A stretch of 64,000 nt of DNA from Siphonodentalium dalli (taxonomy: Eukaryota > Mollusca > Scaphopoda > Gadilida > Siphonodentaliidae), in contig CP136069.1 in the NCBI GenBank assembly GCA_032622095.1, positions 19,791,326 to 19,855,325 of the forward strand. Direction: 5' to 3'. The position numbers and the translations under genes were made by a program. The notes below the pieces were generated by a model that was not told where the DNA came from, did no database searches, and saw only the letters and a list, made by a program, of their open reading frames with translations. Positions 41,951-53,692 of this stretch are shown here, piece after piece; positions within the stretch are counted from its first letter, which is position 1, and each line of letters begins with the position of its first letter.

Positions 41951-42714
41951 CTGGTTCGCTGCTAAATATCCTACATACACATAATGAAATGCGTATATTT
42001 ATTTCAATAAACAGAAAATCATTGAATTTTATGCTCGGAATAGGTAATTTACTACATTTGCACTCTTTTCACATATTTGACCCCCACATATTTTCATTTG
42101 TGATTATGTTATGAGCCTGGATGTCTCAATAGGCTATGGTTATGAGCCTGAATGTCCCATTAGGCTATGGTTATGAGTCTGGATATATCATGAGGCTATG
42201 GTTATGGGCCTGAGTGTCTCATTTGGCTATGGTTATGAGCCTGGATGTCTCATTAGGCTATGGTTATGGGTCTGGATATCTCATTAGGATATGGTTATGA
42301 GTCTGGATGTATCATTATGCTATGGTTATGGGCCTGGCTATCTCACGATGCTATGGTTATGAGCCAGGTTGTATGGATGTCAAATTAGGTTATGGATATG
42401 AGCCTGGATGTCTGATTAGGTTATGGGTAAGAGCTTGGTTGTCGGACGCCATTGGGCAAAACAATTTGTCATTTTTCTCAAACTTTTTGCAATAGAAATA
42501 CCTTTTCTGACAATTTTATCAGTCGGCATTCATTAAAACTTCACAATGTCCCAATTTAATTATATATACAACAATATTTCCAAAATATTACCTGACAAAC
42601 TCTATTTAAATGATTAAACTAAACAAACAATACAGTGTCGTCGCCAAAGCCCATATCTGGGCTTCCAGCACTCTTACATAGGGTCCAAATATGGGCTTTT
42701 ATGCACTGAACCAG
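41951..42714. mobile_element. TTAA-target element nested in the ~160-bp repeat element
   Basis: TTAA duplicated at 41947-41950 and 42715-42718. Ends CTGGTTC and GAACCAG. The host repeat unit (GGATGTTAAC...AATAACATG) is restored if it is removed. The interior holds the 31-bp array at 42105-42440. No transposase. Confidence 0.85.
42105..42440. repeat. 31-bp minisatellite (GGCTATGGTTATGAGCCTGG)
   Basis: About ten units. GGCTATGG at 42132, 42163, 42194 and 42225 gives steps of exactly 31 bp. It yields a GYEPG-like repeat in one frame, which is an artefact of the array. Confidence 0.88.
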
Positions 42715-42929
42715 TTAACAATAACATGTAGATGGGAACGAGTCATTTTGGGGTCATTCGGCCAAAAAACATGGCCGCCAGCAGCCATCTTGGATTTTAC
42801 TCTGTGTGTGACTAAATTCTTAACTGCTCATTTTTACACTCCTTTGTAATCTCTCTATTCATTGCTCATCACAAAAAAATTACCTTCTTTACAAAGTTGA
42901 GCTACAGTGTCATTGACACTTTCATTTTA

Positions 42930-43362
42930 GTGTTTTGGCAATGAGTTGCTTCAAAACCACTTTGGATGAGAGAAATAATGTAATTCTAACTGGTAAACTG
43001 ACTGCAGGCAGTTATCGTGTTGTATTTTGTTTCAAATTTTGAAATCCCAGATGGCCGCTTGCAGCCATGTTTTTTTGGCAGAATGACCTCAAAATGACTC
43101 ATTCCTATTTACATGTCCATGTTAACATCCATGATAAATAGTATGCACAGAAATTCATATACAGCTTTTTACAGTGAATTTCCCCCCGCAAATCTCTGTT
43201 TTAGTGTTAAAAGGGGGGGGTGGGTGTCAAAAAATGGTCGGAAAAAAACTGCCGAAAACGGAAAACAAATTGGCGGTGGGGGTGGGTGGGTACAAAAAAT
43301 GATCGAAAGGGAAAAATGCCATACATGCCTGAATTTTTTTCCCGACCCCCCCCCCCCCCCTG
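42930..43362. repeat. Repeat shared with 20200-20615
   Basis: Near-identical over about 420 bp, including AACTGGTAAACTGACTGCAG and the poly-G element modules, and ends in a C run at 43346-43360. Confidence 0.75.
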
Positions 43363-44258
43363 ATTTAGGTAGAAAATACTCGCAAAACATGGTTTTTACA
43401 TATCATGATAATGTATGTATAATATCGTTGACGTTGGTCGGATACATCGTGATGTGTATCATATCGTGACAAATTGTATAATTGCAGCCCTAGTATATGT
43501 ACATGTATGTATGACAATTGTGTGTTATTGACTCGAAAACTGCTCTACCGATCCGACTCGAATTTGGTAGAGGCCTAATTTGAGTCACACAGTATAACTT
43601 TCATGACCACCAATCAATCACGTTCAATTTGTTCACAGGGAGCCACACCTTTGGTAAATGTAGCAGATATACATTGTATGTTGGCGGTCAGAGAACCGAG
43701 TTCCAGTTGAGAAAATTATTCTGACAGCTGAAGAAAAGTTGAAATTAAAGAGCTCCTGACTCCAAGACAGACTTCAGATTGTGGGAGCTATTCATCCGGT
43801 ACATGTATAAATACATGTGCAGTTATATATAGTGAGTATTTCTTATTCAAAATACCATTTTTCAGTTGATAATACAATATCAATGACAATGTAGTTAAGA
43901 TCAGCTGTCCGATTCGGCCAAATTCGGGCCTCAAACATAAATTTTGAGTCAAAGTATCCCAATAGCACTCAACATTATTTGATTATTCAATTTTCAAACA
44001 TAATAATGTACTATATCAAGTTTTTAGGCCATCATCAACTGCGGACGATAGTCTCAGAGAAGATGTACAGAAATGCATGAATATCATGGCGAGATTTTGG
44101 CAGCCTGTGACCACAATTTTGTTCAAAATTTCAACCCATTTCTTTCGCTGATAAATATCATGTAAAATTTAGCATGTGGCAATATACACACTCGTATTAA
44201 CCAAACATATAACCTGTTTTATTCTTCAAATTGGAGAAATATCAGTGGTTTGTTGATA
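43363..44258. other. Unassigned
   Basis: No gene or repeat recognised. Confidence 0.5.
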
Positions 44259-44266
44259 TGCACAGA

Positions 44267-45243
44267 TAGGGCTGCACGGTAATGAAAAAAACATATCGAA
44301 TAACTAATTTTTTAACTAACCGAATAACTAACAAAATACCGAATAAGTAATCCAAGTCAGAATATCTGAGCATTTTCTCAACGTAGAGTTACCCTTCATA
44401 GCTTCCCAAATCGGACATAGTTTCGTATTTTGAAAGAATTAACAACGCATATTAATATTTACAGTGTACTTTTATTTAATTAACATGGACATCAACTTCA
44501 TAATTATATAACAACATCACACCAACAAGAATACATTTCACTTTAACCCGAAATGCGTCCACACCAATGATTTTTAGTGTTAACTTTTGCTAAAAGATCC
44601 ATTTTCAATTGAATTATGGGACAGCCTTCAGGTGGATATATACCAATGTTAAATATGTTTTCACAAGGTATTATAGAGAACCCATTAGCTTTACTCAATT
44701 TTGTTTCACTGTCACGCCCATGTAGTGCCATCATTCTCAAAGTCGCCATTGTATTGTGTTGATTTAAGCTTTACTGCGGCGGGTGACGCTTATATGCACA
44801 TGAGGTGCGACGTATGTAATTTCAAACCAGTCACAGTCAGTTAACACCAGCCTTTGAATGCAGACTAAGGGCGCCCTTTGTTTTATTCCCGGGATCATAC
44901 GCAATAGAAGACGCCGCTACTGACTGTCACAAGCTGTGAATGAAACCCCATAACATCTTCCCTTAATTAGGTACACAAATGCGAAACTCAATATCCCACT
45001 ATATAGCTCTACACGGATCATATCTCATAACATTTTATTTCCCTTTGCGAGTTTCGTTACAAGCCACATTGATTTCCAATGGTATATACGCCATTTTTAC
45101 TTTAAAAAAATCTTTATTCGATACCTTGAAATGGAAACCGACGTACTCGGTAAATCGAATAGTCCAAAAATCTATTCGGTTTCTCTCGGTATTCAAATTG
45201 ATATCGAATAAACGGTATATTATCGAAATACAGTGCAGCCCTA
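44267..45243. mobile_element. hAT-type element, TAGGGCTGCAC ends
   Basis: 8-bp TSD TGCACAGA at 44259-44266 and 45244-45251. TIRs TAGGGCTGCACGGT / TAGGGCTGCACTGT. Subterminal ATCGAATAACTAA and TATCGAATAAACGG. The TIR start TAGGGCTGCAC is common in animal hAT families. The interior holds a 68-codon minus-strand frame (44543-44749) that I do not recognise; no transposase. Confidence 0.88.
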
Positions 45244-45251
45244 TGCACAGA

Positions 45252-45577
45252 GGCCCCTACCGTATACCGGTATGTTTTTGCCTGCTAACTTCCAAATATG
45301 CACAGACTGCATCGATACAATCTGGTTCTGTTTTTTGTGTCCACTTTGACATGTTTGTACCAAAATATTTGAAGCAGCACTTGAGTCGTTTTTTTGGTTG
45401 ATTTATACTAGCTAAAAGTTTTTAAATAAGTACCGGTATGTTAATCGTGCATATCGTGTGAGCTTCCAATTGTAAAAAAATGAGGCTAAGAACACGAATA
45501 AGGCTGCACAAGATGTGCACTCCCTTCTCAATATAAACAAAAATTTAATAAACACAAATGCGATTTTGGCTTTCATT
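45252..45577. other. Unassigned
   Basis: Nothing recognised. Confidence 0.5.
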
Positions 45578-46510
45578 AGCTCAACTTACATTGTACTTTG
45601 TAAGTCTGAGCTATTGTCATGGGGTGGCGTCCGTCGTGCGTGTGTCTGTGTGTCCATCAACAATTTCAATTGGCGCGGGTACAGTTCGTACCTTTGGTCT
45701 GATCTTCATGAAATTTGTGATGAATGTTGACATTGACATGTAAATGGGAACGAGTCATTTTGGGCTCATTCGGCCCATCTTGGATTTCATAATTAAATCC
45801 ATTGGCGCGCTGTTTGTCTGATCATCATGACATTTGTCATGGATGTTAATATTGACATGTAGATGGGAACGAGTCATTTTGGAGTCATTCGGTCAAAAAA
45901 CATTGGCCAGCAGCCATCTTGGATTTTACTCTTTGCATGACTAAATCCTTTGGCGCTGGCTACAGGTCGTAGCTTTTATCAGATCATTATGATATTTGTA
46001 ATGGCTGTTAACAATGACATGTAGATGGGAACGAGTCATTTTGGGGTCATTCGGCCAAAAGACATGGCCGCCAGCAGCCATCTTTGATTTTACTCTTTAC
46101 ATGACTAAATCATGTGGCACGGGGTACAAGTCGTATCCGATTGTAATGAGATTTGTTATTGATGTTAACAATTACATGTATATGGGAAACATGTTATTTT
46201 GAGGTCATTCGGCCAAAAAACATGGCCACCAGCAGCGATCTTGTATTTTACTCTTTACATGACTAAATCCTTTCACATAGGCTACAGGTCGTATCTTTTG
46301 TCAGATCATCATGAAATTTGTGATGGATGTTAACAATGAGAAGTAAATTAAAATGTGAACGAGTCTTTTTGGGGTCATCAGCAAAAAAAATGGCTGCCAA
46401 CGGCCATCATGGATTTTACTCTTTGCATAACTAGGCCTTTCAACTTTCCACATTCCTAATCACTCCATTGACTGTAACACATGAAATTGTTCCCTTTCCA
46501 AGTTGATCTA
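45578..46510. mobile_element. AGCTCAACTT element, copy 2
   Basis: Starts AGCTCAACTTACATTGTACT and ends CCTTTCCAAGTTGATCTACA. Five ~160-bp units with the same modules as copy 1 (AACGAGTCATTTTGG, CAGCAGCCATCTTGGATTTT). It lacks the TTAA insertion. Confidence 0.75.
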
Positions 46511-47469
46511 CAGTGCATGCTTTCCGCTAGGTTTTGGGGAACGGGTCCTGTATCCACGGAGGGGAAAATGCAGTCAATGTTTTCAATGTCGTGGAAACAC
46601 TAGTGGACCCACTTTTGTTGTATCGGCCAATAGAAGAAACAGAGAGTAGATTTGCTAATCGTTTGCATCCATTTTCTACCTAAGTTACTATGCTATCAAC
46701 CGCAATAACTTTAAAACTTGGAAAATATATTAGATAAAAATGAATTGCTGTATACGGAAACACTCCCGTTGAAGTTAAATGACCGCTGTTCAAGACTCGG
46801 CCGAAAGTTTTAAATATAACATGATTAAATTATCGGCGGTCATTTTTCTTAACCTAACCGTAGCAACGTAACCAGCGGACTCCAAAGCACGTGTTCTAGC
46901 GATTCGGGTTTGATCACTTCCTCAGTTGTGTTAGATCGGTCCGAGTGTGTGTTCTCGCTAGAAATCAAATAAAGTTGTCAACTATTTAAATTTCTTAGTA
47001 CTGTCCCAACAAAATTGAGAAGTAAACATCTTCATACTTGTATACATATGGAATATGTCCTGTGGTATGACAGAAGGGGAAATGGCTGGGGGCCCAAATT
47101 TCTGAGTTTACTATCACAAATCTCACATGATCATATGTTTATTGGGAAGATATATAAACTATTTAGATGTAAATGATATTTTATGATTTATTCACATGAC
47201 ATAACTTCACAAGCTATTAAATCACATAATTGAATGTGAGCCGTGTAGTTTCCAATAATTATTTGGGGACACCTGTTTTATATGCCAAAGTTATATCCGA
47301 AGGCCACAGCCCTAAGTTGGGGGAAGGTATGCGAGGGGTGACCTCCCCCTGGAATTATGTACCTGTAATGCCATACAATGACAATTTATTGCTTTATTTG
47401 ATGATTTAGTATCAGTTGTGTTTGTTTTTAAGTAGTAATGGTGAAAACAAATAAAAAATTTGAGTATCT
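46511..47469. other. Unassigned
   Basis: No gene or repeat recognised. Confidence 0.5.
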
Positions 47470-48198
47470 ATTTTTCTTTCCAACTGTTTGGACGCCCATA
47501 CATGTTACAGGTCCCAAAATCATTTGCGTTAGTTTGTTACAGATTGTTGCGTCCCGAACTGAGATGTTAAAATTTACAATGAAGCGTAGTTCAAACGGTG
47601 ATACAGAGATGTATGTAGTATTATGGTTCCTTTCTTTGATATTTTCGGCGATGTTAGTAGAATGCTACATTCCCACATTCGGCATAGCGAGTACTAACCT
47701 ATTAGTTACAGGTTCCTGAGCAAGTTCATAATATGTCGTTAAATGGTCTCCTTTTCAGCACACCAACAAACACGTTATATTTGGTGCACAGTATTTTTTT
47801 TCACTTTTTGTGATGGTATAGACCCCATGATCGCTAGATTTCAAAATATGATGTAGAACTTTTGTCAACATTCAAATTGGTAGTTTTTTTTAACACATGG
47901 TCCGTGTAAATATTTGGTTGTTACTGCTGAATTTCCTTTCTCACCTGAAATTGACATCCAAATGGAATTAAACTTGAGTAATGTGAATCTCACCTGATAA
48001 AGCTGGTAAAACTCTTAAGATGATTACTATTTATTTTGTTTTTGGCACATTTTAAGCAATTCCACTACACAGTGCTACAGCTGTACTTTCCTTTTTATGC
48101 GTTTTCATCTGTGCTATTCATTATAGGCCATCTAGCCGAATATTTTCTGAACTGTCTCTTTTAAATTCTCTCCGAATAAATTGTCTTGGCTTTGCCAC
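47470..48198 (+). repeat. Inverted repeat arm, left
   Basis: 47833-48198 is the reverse complement of about 51904-52275 (GGCCATCTAGCCGAATATTT, CTTAAGATGATTACTATTTA). 47500-47760 pairs with 53860-54120 (AATGCTACATTCCCAC, GGTCTCCTTTTCAGCACACC). The LINE begins where this arm breaks. Confidence 0.8.
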
Positions 48199-48512
48199 CG
48201 AAAGGGATACTCAACTGTTGATAATATTTGCACTATACACATGTTAACGGAACTAACCAGAAATTTGAACTCTAACCTCTACTGTGCTTTTATTGATTTT
48301 GAGAAAGCGTTTGATAGGGTGTGGAGACCCGGGCTCTGGCAAAAGTTACGGACATATGATATTAATGGAAAGTTTTTCCGAGTTATTACATATATGTATC
48401 AGAATATTAAGTCTTCTGTCAAACTAGGGACTGAATATTCTGCCCCCTTCCCATGTTTGTCAGGAGTTCGACAAGGTAAAAATCTATCCCCATACTATTT
48501 TCTCTATATTTG
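48199..48512 (+). pseudogene. LINE reverse transcriptase, N-terminal fragment
   Basis: Frame opening with RKGYSTVDNI, the conserved fingers motif of LINE reverse transcriptases. Motif A follows as FIDFEKAFDRV (about residues 37-47 of the 110-codon frame), with its catalytic Asp, and motif B as SGVRQGKNLSP (about 94-104). It then ends in ...YYFLYI and a stop. In relatives the text after motif B runs into LFLNDLE, which here lies in another frame starting at 48510. A single-base indel therefore separates the two halves. The start in front of RKGY belongs to the flanking repeat and is not a real initiation site. Confidence 0.85.
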
Positions 48513-49823
48513 AACGATCTGGAAAACTTCATGATCAAGGAAGGCATCGTTGGCCTCTCAAAAATATCAAACCAGATTGAAATAGAATTGAGAACCTACA
48601 TAAAAATACTGCTTGTACTATATGCAGATGATACAGTACTCGTGGCTGAGACCCCAAAAAAATTAAAGACAGAACTTAATGCATTCAGCAAGTACTGTAA
48701 GACATGGAAATTGACAGTGAATAAAGATAAATCAAAATTTTTGTTAATTTCGAAACGTAGTTTACCTCGGAAAACAGAATTCAACTTTGACGGCATTAAG
48801 CTTGAAGTAGTGAAAAAGTTCAACTACTTGGGCATTATTCACACAAAATCGGGTTCATATTCTGAAGCAAAACAAACCCTTGCCACAAAAGCTACACATG
48901 CCATGTACTCTGTTATAAAACGATCAAGAACAAATTGTCTTTCATTAGCTAACCAACTCGATTTATTTGATTCCCAGGTGCTACCGATTTTAGTGTATGG
49001 CTGCGAGGTGTGGGGTTATGGTGACAACCAGGTGCTCGAAAATGTCCACCGCAAATTTCTAAAGCATGTCATGAATTTGAAACCATCAACCCCCAATTTT
49101 TTGATATATGGTGAAACTGGAAGATATCCACTAGAAATCACAATAAAACTGAGAATACTGAAATATTGGACGAAAATAAAAAATATGACTGACGAACGTT
49201 ATGGAAAAATACTATATGAGTTGTCACTAAGACTTCTGAGTGAAGCAGATGCATGTCGTTTTAAATGGATAAGACACATTAAAGAAATTTTATTTGACTG
49301 TGGGCAATCACAATTAATGACCTCTGAAAAAATATTATGTGTGAGCCAATTTATCGATTGTGTTAAATGTAGTCTTATTAGGGATTTCAAGACAAAGTGG
49401 GAGTCCGAAAGAGACAAATCAAGTAGAGGCAAGATTTATCGCATATTTAAACACGATATAACTTTTGAAAAATATCTGGAAATCTTAGAAAGGAAAAATC
49501 GAATAGAATTATGTAGGCTCCGAACAGCTAACCACAACCTCCCAATCGAGACAGGGAGGTGGAATGGGACAAGTCACAAAGACAGAAAATGCCCCTTATG
49601 TAACACTAGCATGATCGCTGATGAGTTCCACTATTTACTCGAATGCAAAGAATTTCAAAATATAAGGGAGAAATTTATTTCAGAAGAATACCGCGGAAAA
49701 GCGAACATTATAATCATGGACGAAATTTTGAATTCACATGACCGCGCAATCCTTAACCAAGTATGCATACTTTTTAGGAAAGTCCACATTGAACTATCAA
49801 ATGTACATGTACGCATACCCTGA
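48510..49823 (+). pseudogene. LINE reverse transcriptase, C-terminal fragment
   Basis: 437-codon open frame continuing the RT after the frameshift. It begins NDLENF, then motif C LLVLYADDTVLV with the catalytic YADD at about residues 38-41. The motif D/E region WKLTVNKDKSKFL and FNYLGI follow at about 66-110. After the RT comes the thumb and linker (VYGCEVWGYG, STPNFLIYGETGRYPLEI). A zinc-finger-like CPLC...DEFH...LLEC lies at about 361-379 (C-x2-C-x9-H-x4-C), common near the C-terminus of Jockey/CR1-type LINEs. The frame is intact for 1.3 kb, so the insertion is fairly young. It cannot move on its own because the endonuclease is missing and the RT is split. Confidence 0.88.
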
Positions 49824-50447
49824 TGAATTATATATTCCTATTCTTCACTATGTTATTATTTTCATTATTAGTTTGTACAGCGTGTCGATATTTTGCATGG
49901 CCAACTGTAAGCTGCGACATTCTGCATCATACAGATGGTAGTTATACTAATTCACTCCGTGTGATGTACGATGTTGCACTTCCATTTGACTATGCATAAT
50001 ATAAAACTTATTGCACGCCGCAGACATGACAATGTTCTCATGTTCTGTCGGCTACACATGTATTGCGATATATATATATATACCTTTATTGTGTCATTTC
50101 GCAGGAGATGATATAACTCAACTCTGCGCAGAACAAGCCCGCAAATTGGTCAGACGAAACCAGCACCCACCCACCCCACTAGATTTAATAAGTAACCGTT
50201 AATTAGTATATATAGAATTATCTGGCGATCTAATCAATAATTTAAAATTTACCATTACACCGCTGAAATTGAAGGTCATTCTGATACAAGTTGCATGTTA
50301 TATACCAACTCAGTAATTTGTGGCGGCATGTTCAGGTGATGAACTCAATAAGCGAACATATAGGATGTTTGTTGAGATCATTTTCCGAACATTCCCAGTG
50401 TAAATCAAACTTCAGCAGTCCACAGTTCAGGTCAGTGATACTGATAT
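49824..50447. other. LINE 3' flank, unassigned
   Basis: Possibly includes LINE 3' UTR. Contains a short TA repeat at about 50070. No coding motif recognised. Confidence 0.4.
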
Positions 50448-50830
50448 CTGAAAAACTTTACCGTGTCAAATGACACGATAAGTTGTCCATAGAAAGCGCG
50501 TCAAATGACACAGTAAACATGTCATGTGACACAGTAAACGTGTCATGCGACACACCTAACGTGTCGCCCAATCGTCTCAGGTGACAGACTAAACGCGTCA
50601 CAGAGTTTGTCCATAGAAAGCGCACCAGGCGTGTAAAACGACACGTTTCGGCGACACGGGTCCATGTATTGTGACACAGCAAACGTGTCATGCGACACAT
50701 CTAACGTGTACCCCAATCGTGTCAGTTGACACACTAAACGCGTCAGAGAGTTTGTCCATAGAAAGCGCGTCAGGCGTGTAAAGTGATACGTTTGGTGCGA
50801 CACATGTCCATGTCATTTGACACATTTGGT
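50448..50830. repeat. GTGTCA...TGACAC dyad cluster, locus 2
   Basis: GTGTCAAATGACAC, GTCATGTGACAC, GTGTCATGCGACAC, GTGTCAGTTGACAC and GTCATTTGACAC. A TGTCCATAGAAAGCGCGTCA unit recurs near 50486, 50608 and 50752. Starts CTGAAAAACTTTACCGTGTC, like locus 1 (CTGAAAAACTTTTCCGTGTC). Confidence 0.8.
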
Positions 50831-50959
50831 GCGTCGAAGAATGGATGGGATACCCAGCTAGGTGGTGGTGGGAGGTGGGAGAGGGGAGGGGTTGGTTACC
50901 CAGAATGTGCCATCAATGGTTTTCAGTGCAATGCGATAAATTTAAATAAGAATTCAACT

Positions 50960-51362
50960 TTAAAGATACTCAATCAGATCATGCAGGCCCTCATAAATTA
51001 CTATTTCTTTGGCTTCGGGTATAAAAAATAACTGATTCGAGTCAAGGAACCTACCTATCAACGCTCAGAGTGAAGGCTGGTCTCAGTCAAAATTGCTTTA
51101 TTAATACACTTCATTTTAGAGTTATCCATCTTCGTCTGTTTGAATAAGAGTTGATGGGGAAATTATTAGTACACATCTCGAGAAAACTACAAACTTAGGG
51201 GCAATTATAAGTACACATCTCGAGAAAATTACAAACTTCAAAAATCAATATCTAATAACTCTGAGCTTTAATGGATAGGATCCTCGACTCGAATCAAATA
51301 TTTTTTAACCCAGCCATAGAAATAGTAATTTAGGGGTGCTTAATCAGATTTAGTACCTTTAA
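50960..51362. mobile_element. TTAA fold-back element, copy 2
   Basis: TTAA at 50960-50963 and 51359-51362. Ends AGATACTCAATCAGATCATG and (right) AATCAGATTTAGTACC. An internal AGTACACATCTCGAGAAAA unit is duplicated (51169, 51211). Related to 38656-39132. Confidence 0.78.
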
Positions 51363-51770
51363 ACATAACAACATGGTATATATAGGCACTGTTATTTATA
51401 TGCATGTAGATACATAGATAGTATTCACTTGCTTGAAGTGGTTTAGTAAAATAATTCATTGCGCTCAAGTTTTTTACCACATAATTCATTTGAGGCAAGG
51501 ATTATTTTGTAAAACACTGAAGTGCAATGTATTATTTCACGCCACTAGTTTAATCATATATTTATTCTGTTTATTATATTCCACTATAAACATCAACCAT
51601 AAATATAAACAATACCGCCACTATACCAATGACAGATACATTCCGATAGCGCGTATGAATATGTAACTTGCTAGCCAAAGTGTCATAATTCACAATGAAA
51701 TTATCGTTTATAAAATTATCGTTTATAATCACAAGAGAAATTATATAAACATTAATACAAACGTGTAACC
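51363..51770. other. Unassigned
   Basis: AT-rich; nothing recognised apart from a small direct repeat AAATTATCGTTTATAA near 51698-51728. Confidence 0.45.
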
Positions 51771-52480
51771 AGTAACTACTCATCAGTGAGTATTCGGTTA
51801 TCAAAGGGTTAAATGATTTTTAGTTCGACTGAACTGGGAATACATTTCTTTTAAATTACCTAAATGATGTTGACTAACAATTATGAACATGAAGATTTGC
51901 CATACTTAGCCATTCAAGTGGCAAAGCCAAGACAATTTAATCAGAGAGAATTTAAAAGAGACAGTTCGGAAAATATTCGGCTAGATGGCCTATAATGAAT
52001 AGCGCCGATGTAAACGCATAAAAAGGAAAGTACAACTGTAGCACCGTGTAAAGGAATCGCTTAAAATGTGCCAAAAACTAAATAAATAGTAATCATCTTA
52101 AGAGTTTTACCAGATTTATCAGGTGAGATTCACATTACTCAAGTTTAATTCCATTTGGATGTCAATTTCAGATGAGAAAGGAAATTCGGCAGTAACAACC
52201 AAATATTTACATGGACCATGTGTTAAAAAAACTGCCAATTTGAATGTTGACAAAAGTTCTACATAATGTTTTGAAATCTAGCGATGTAGGTGTGATCAGA
52301 TAATAAGTGCAACAAACAGCCTCAGGCAGTTTGATGAATGTATTGCAAATGGAGAAATGGGAATCAATTAACTACTCGTTAATGAGAATTCAGTTATTAA
52401 AGGCTTAAGGGATTTTATTATCACTAAAATGGGAATGTGTGTGATAGATTAAATAATCTTGGCTTTGAATGGCTAAGTGT
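51771..52480 (-). repeat. Inverted repeat arm, right, with internal direct repeats
   Basis: 51904-52275 pairs with 47833-48198. The block AACTACTC...GAGTATTCGGTTATC (51778) recurs in decayed form at 52372, about 595 bp further on. Confidence 0.7.
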
Positions 52481-52555
52481 GGTGCATCTTCTACCGTAGC
52501 TCATATTGGTTAATACTGATCATCACTCAGAGATATAAAATCTCCATTTTAATGA

Positions 52556-52690
52556 GGGGGGGGGGGTCGGAACAAAATTCCAGGCACGTATGATGGGGTG
52601 GGTGTGTGTCTCTCGGGTCCGAAAAGCAGTTTTTTCCATGTGCCAAATCTTTTTTCCATTTCTGCTATTGAGTCTTATTTTGATGTGTTT
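52556..52690. repeat. Poly-G element fragment
   Basis: GGGGGGGTCGGAACAAAATT, CCAGGCACGTATGATGGGGT, GGGTGTGTGTCTC and TTTTTTCC blocks. Confidence 0.65.
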
Positions 52691-53505
52691 TGAACAGAAA
52701 TCAGGGTTCCATCTACTGATACAACACCATAATAACTATGCAGAACTCAGCTGAAAGTAAGCGATAACATGAAAGCACACTTGACCATATGTGACCTGGA
52801 AATAAAGATATAATAAATAATGGAATAATATAGACTTTTGACAACGTAAAACATAAAATCATAACATATAAATTGAAGGCCAGCCAGGCCAGCTTGAACA
52901 ATTTCAAATTGTTTTCCAAGTTAATGTGGATCAGCTTGCAATGTTAATCACAGTAACAAAGATTTTATCGTCACTGATATCGTGAGTAAAAAAGAAGTGA
53001 GATTGGGCTATCCATCCATATGTTATTCCCAATTATTACAATGCCTATTACTTCAGGCAGTGGCTACCAGCCTGCCATTGGTATATCATGGTTATATTTG
53101 GTATTAGCATTATTCTTCAAACTGGGATGAACTGGGATGAACAGTTGTATTTCCACATGTTTTGATAAACAATTTGGTTCAAGCAATATATCACATAGCA
53201 AATATCAAAATATCAAATAATCTGAAATGTGTTGTACCATGTAGTCTGTAGAATACTCAAATGTGAATATGCGACTAGATCGTGTGACTATATATTATGA
53301 AAATGAATAAATAAAATAAATATTTTAATAAAAACTTGAAATGTGATTATGTTGACACATTTCTTGATTAATGATACTTATATGATAAATTCAAATAGTA
53401 TCGTTATCTTCATTATGCACTGTTCTGTTAATATTTTGCGCAATAAACTATGATAACCAGGGATAATCAGCTATTTGGTTGGTCAATTGATAATTTTCTC
53501 AAATT
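52691..53505. other. Unassigned
   Basis: No gene or repeat recognised. Confidence 0.5.
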
Positions 53506-53692
53506 TAGGGGGGGTGGGTGTCCAAAACTGACCGGAAAAATTCCTGAAACGGAAAAAAGGGTGAGTGTCCAAAATTGCCCGGAAAAAAAGGCCGGCAACG
53601 GAAGAAATTGGGTGGGTGGGTCCCCCGAGGCCCGAAAACATAAAAATTATCATACTTGCCTGGAATTTTTTTTCCGACCCCCCCCCCCTTTT
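53506..53692. repeat. Complete-looking poly-G element
   Basis: GGGGGGGTGGGTGTCCAAAA, then GACCGGAAAAATTCC, a second GAGTGTCCAAAATTGCCCGG unit, GGGTGGGTGGGTCCCC, and the end GGAATTTTTTTTCCGACCCC with a C run. It is bounded by a G run at one side and a C run at the other. Confidence 0.7.

Larger units (their letters stand above)
41002..42907. mobile_element. AGCTCAACTT element with ~160-bp internal repeats, copy 1
   Basis: Ends AGCTCAACTTTACTTTGTAA and CTTTACAAAGTTGAGCT are inverted. CTACAGGTCGTACC-type marks at 41097, 41252, 41416, 41580, 41735 and 41899 give steps of 155 and 164 bp. Each unit has ATGAAATTTGTCATGGATGT, AGATGGGAACGAGTCATTTT and CATGGCCGCCAGCAGCCATC. Interrupted by a TTAA element at 41951-42714. 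Copy 2 is at 45578-46510. Confidence 0.8.
48199..49823 (+). mobile_element. 5'-truncated LINE (non-LTR retrotransposon)
   Basis: Encodes most of a reverse transcriptase and its C-terminal region but no endonuclease domain, so the 5' part is lost. The break at 48198/48199 follows TTGCCAC, at which point the inverted partner repeat continues with different sequence, as expected for a 5'-truncated insertion. The coding part is split by one frameshift near 48508-48512. The 3' end after 49823 is not marked by a clear poly-A or repeat tail. The clade is not certain (Jockey/CR1/RTE-like range). Confidence 0.8.

Noticed and set aside
42307-42495. GYEPG repeat protein frame
   Set aside because: Artefact of the 31-bp minisatellite.
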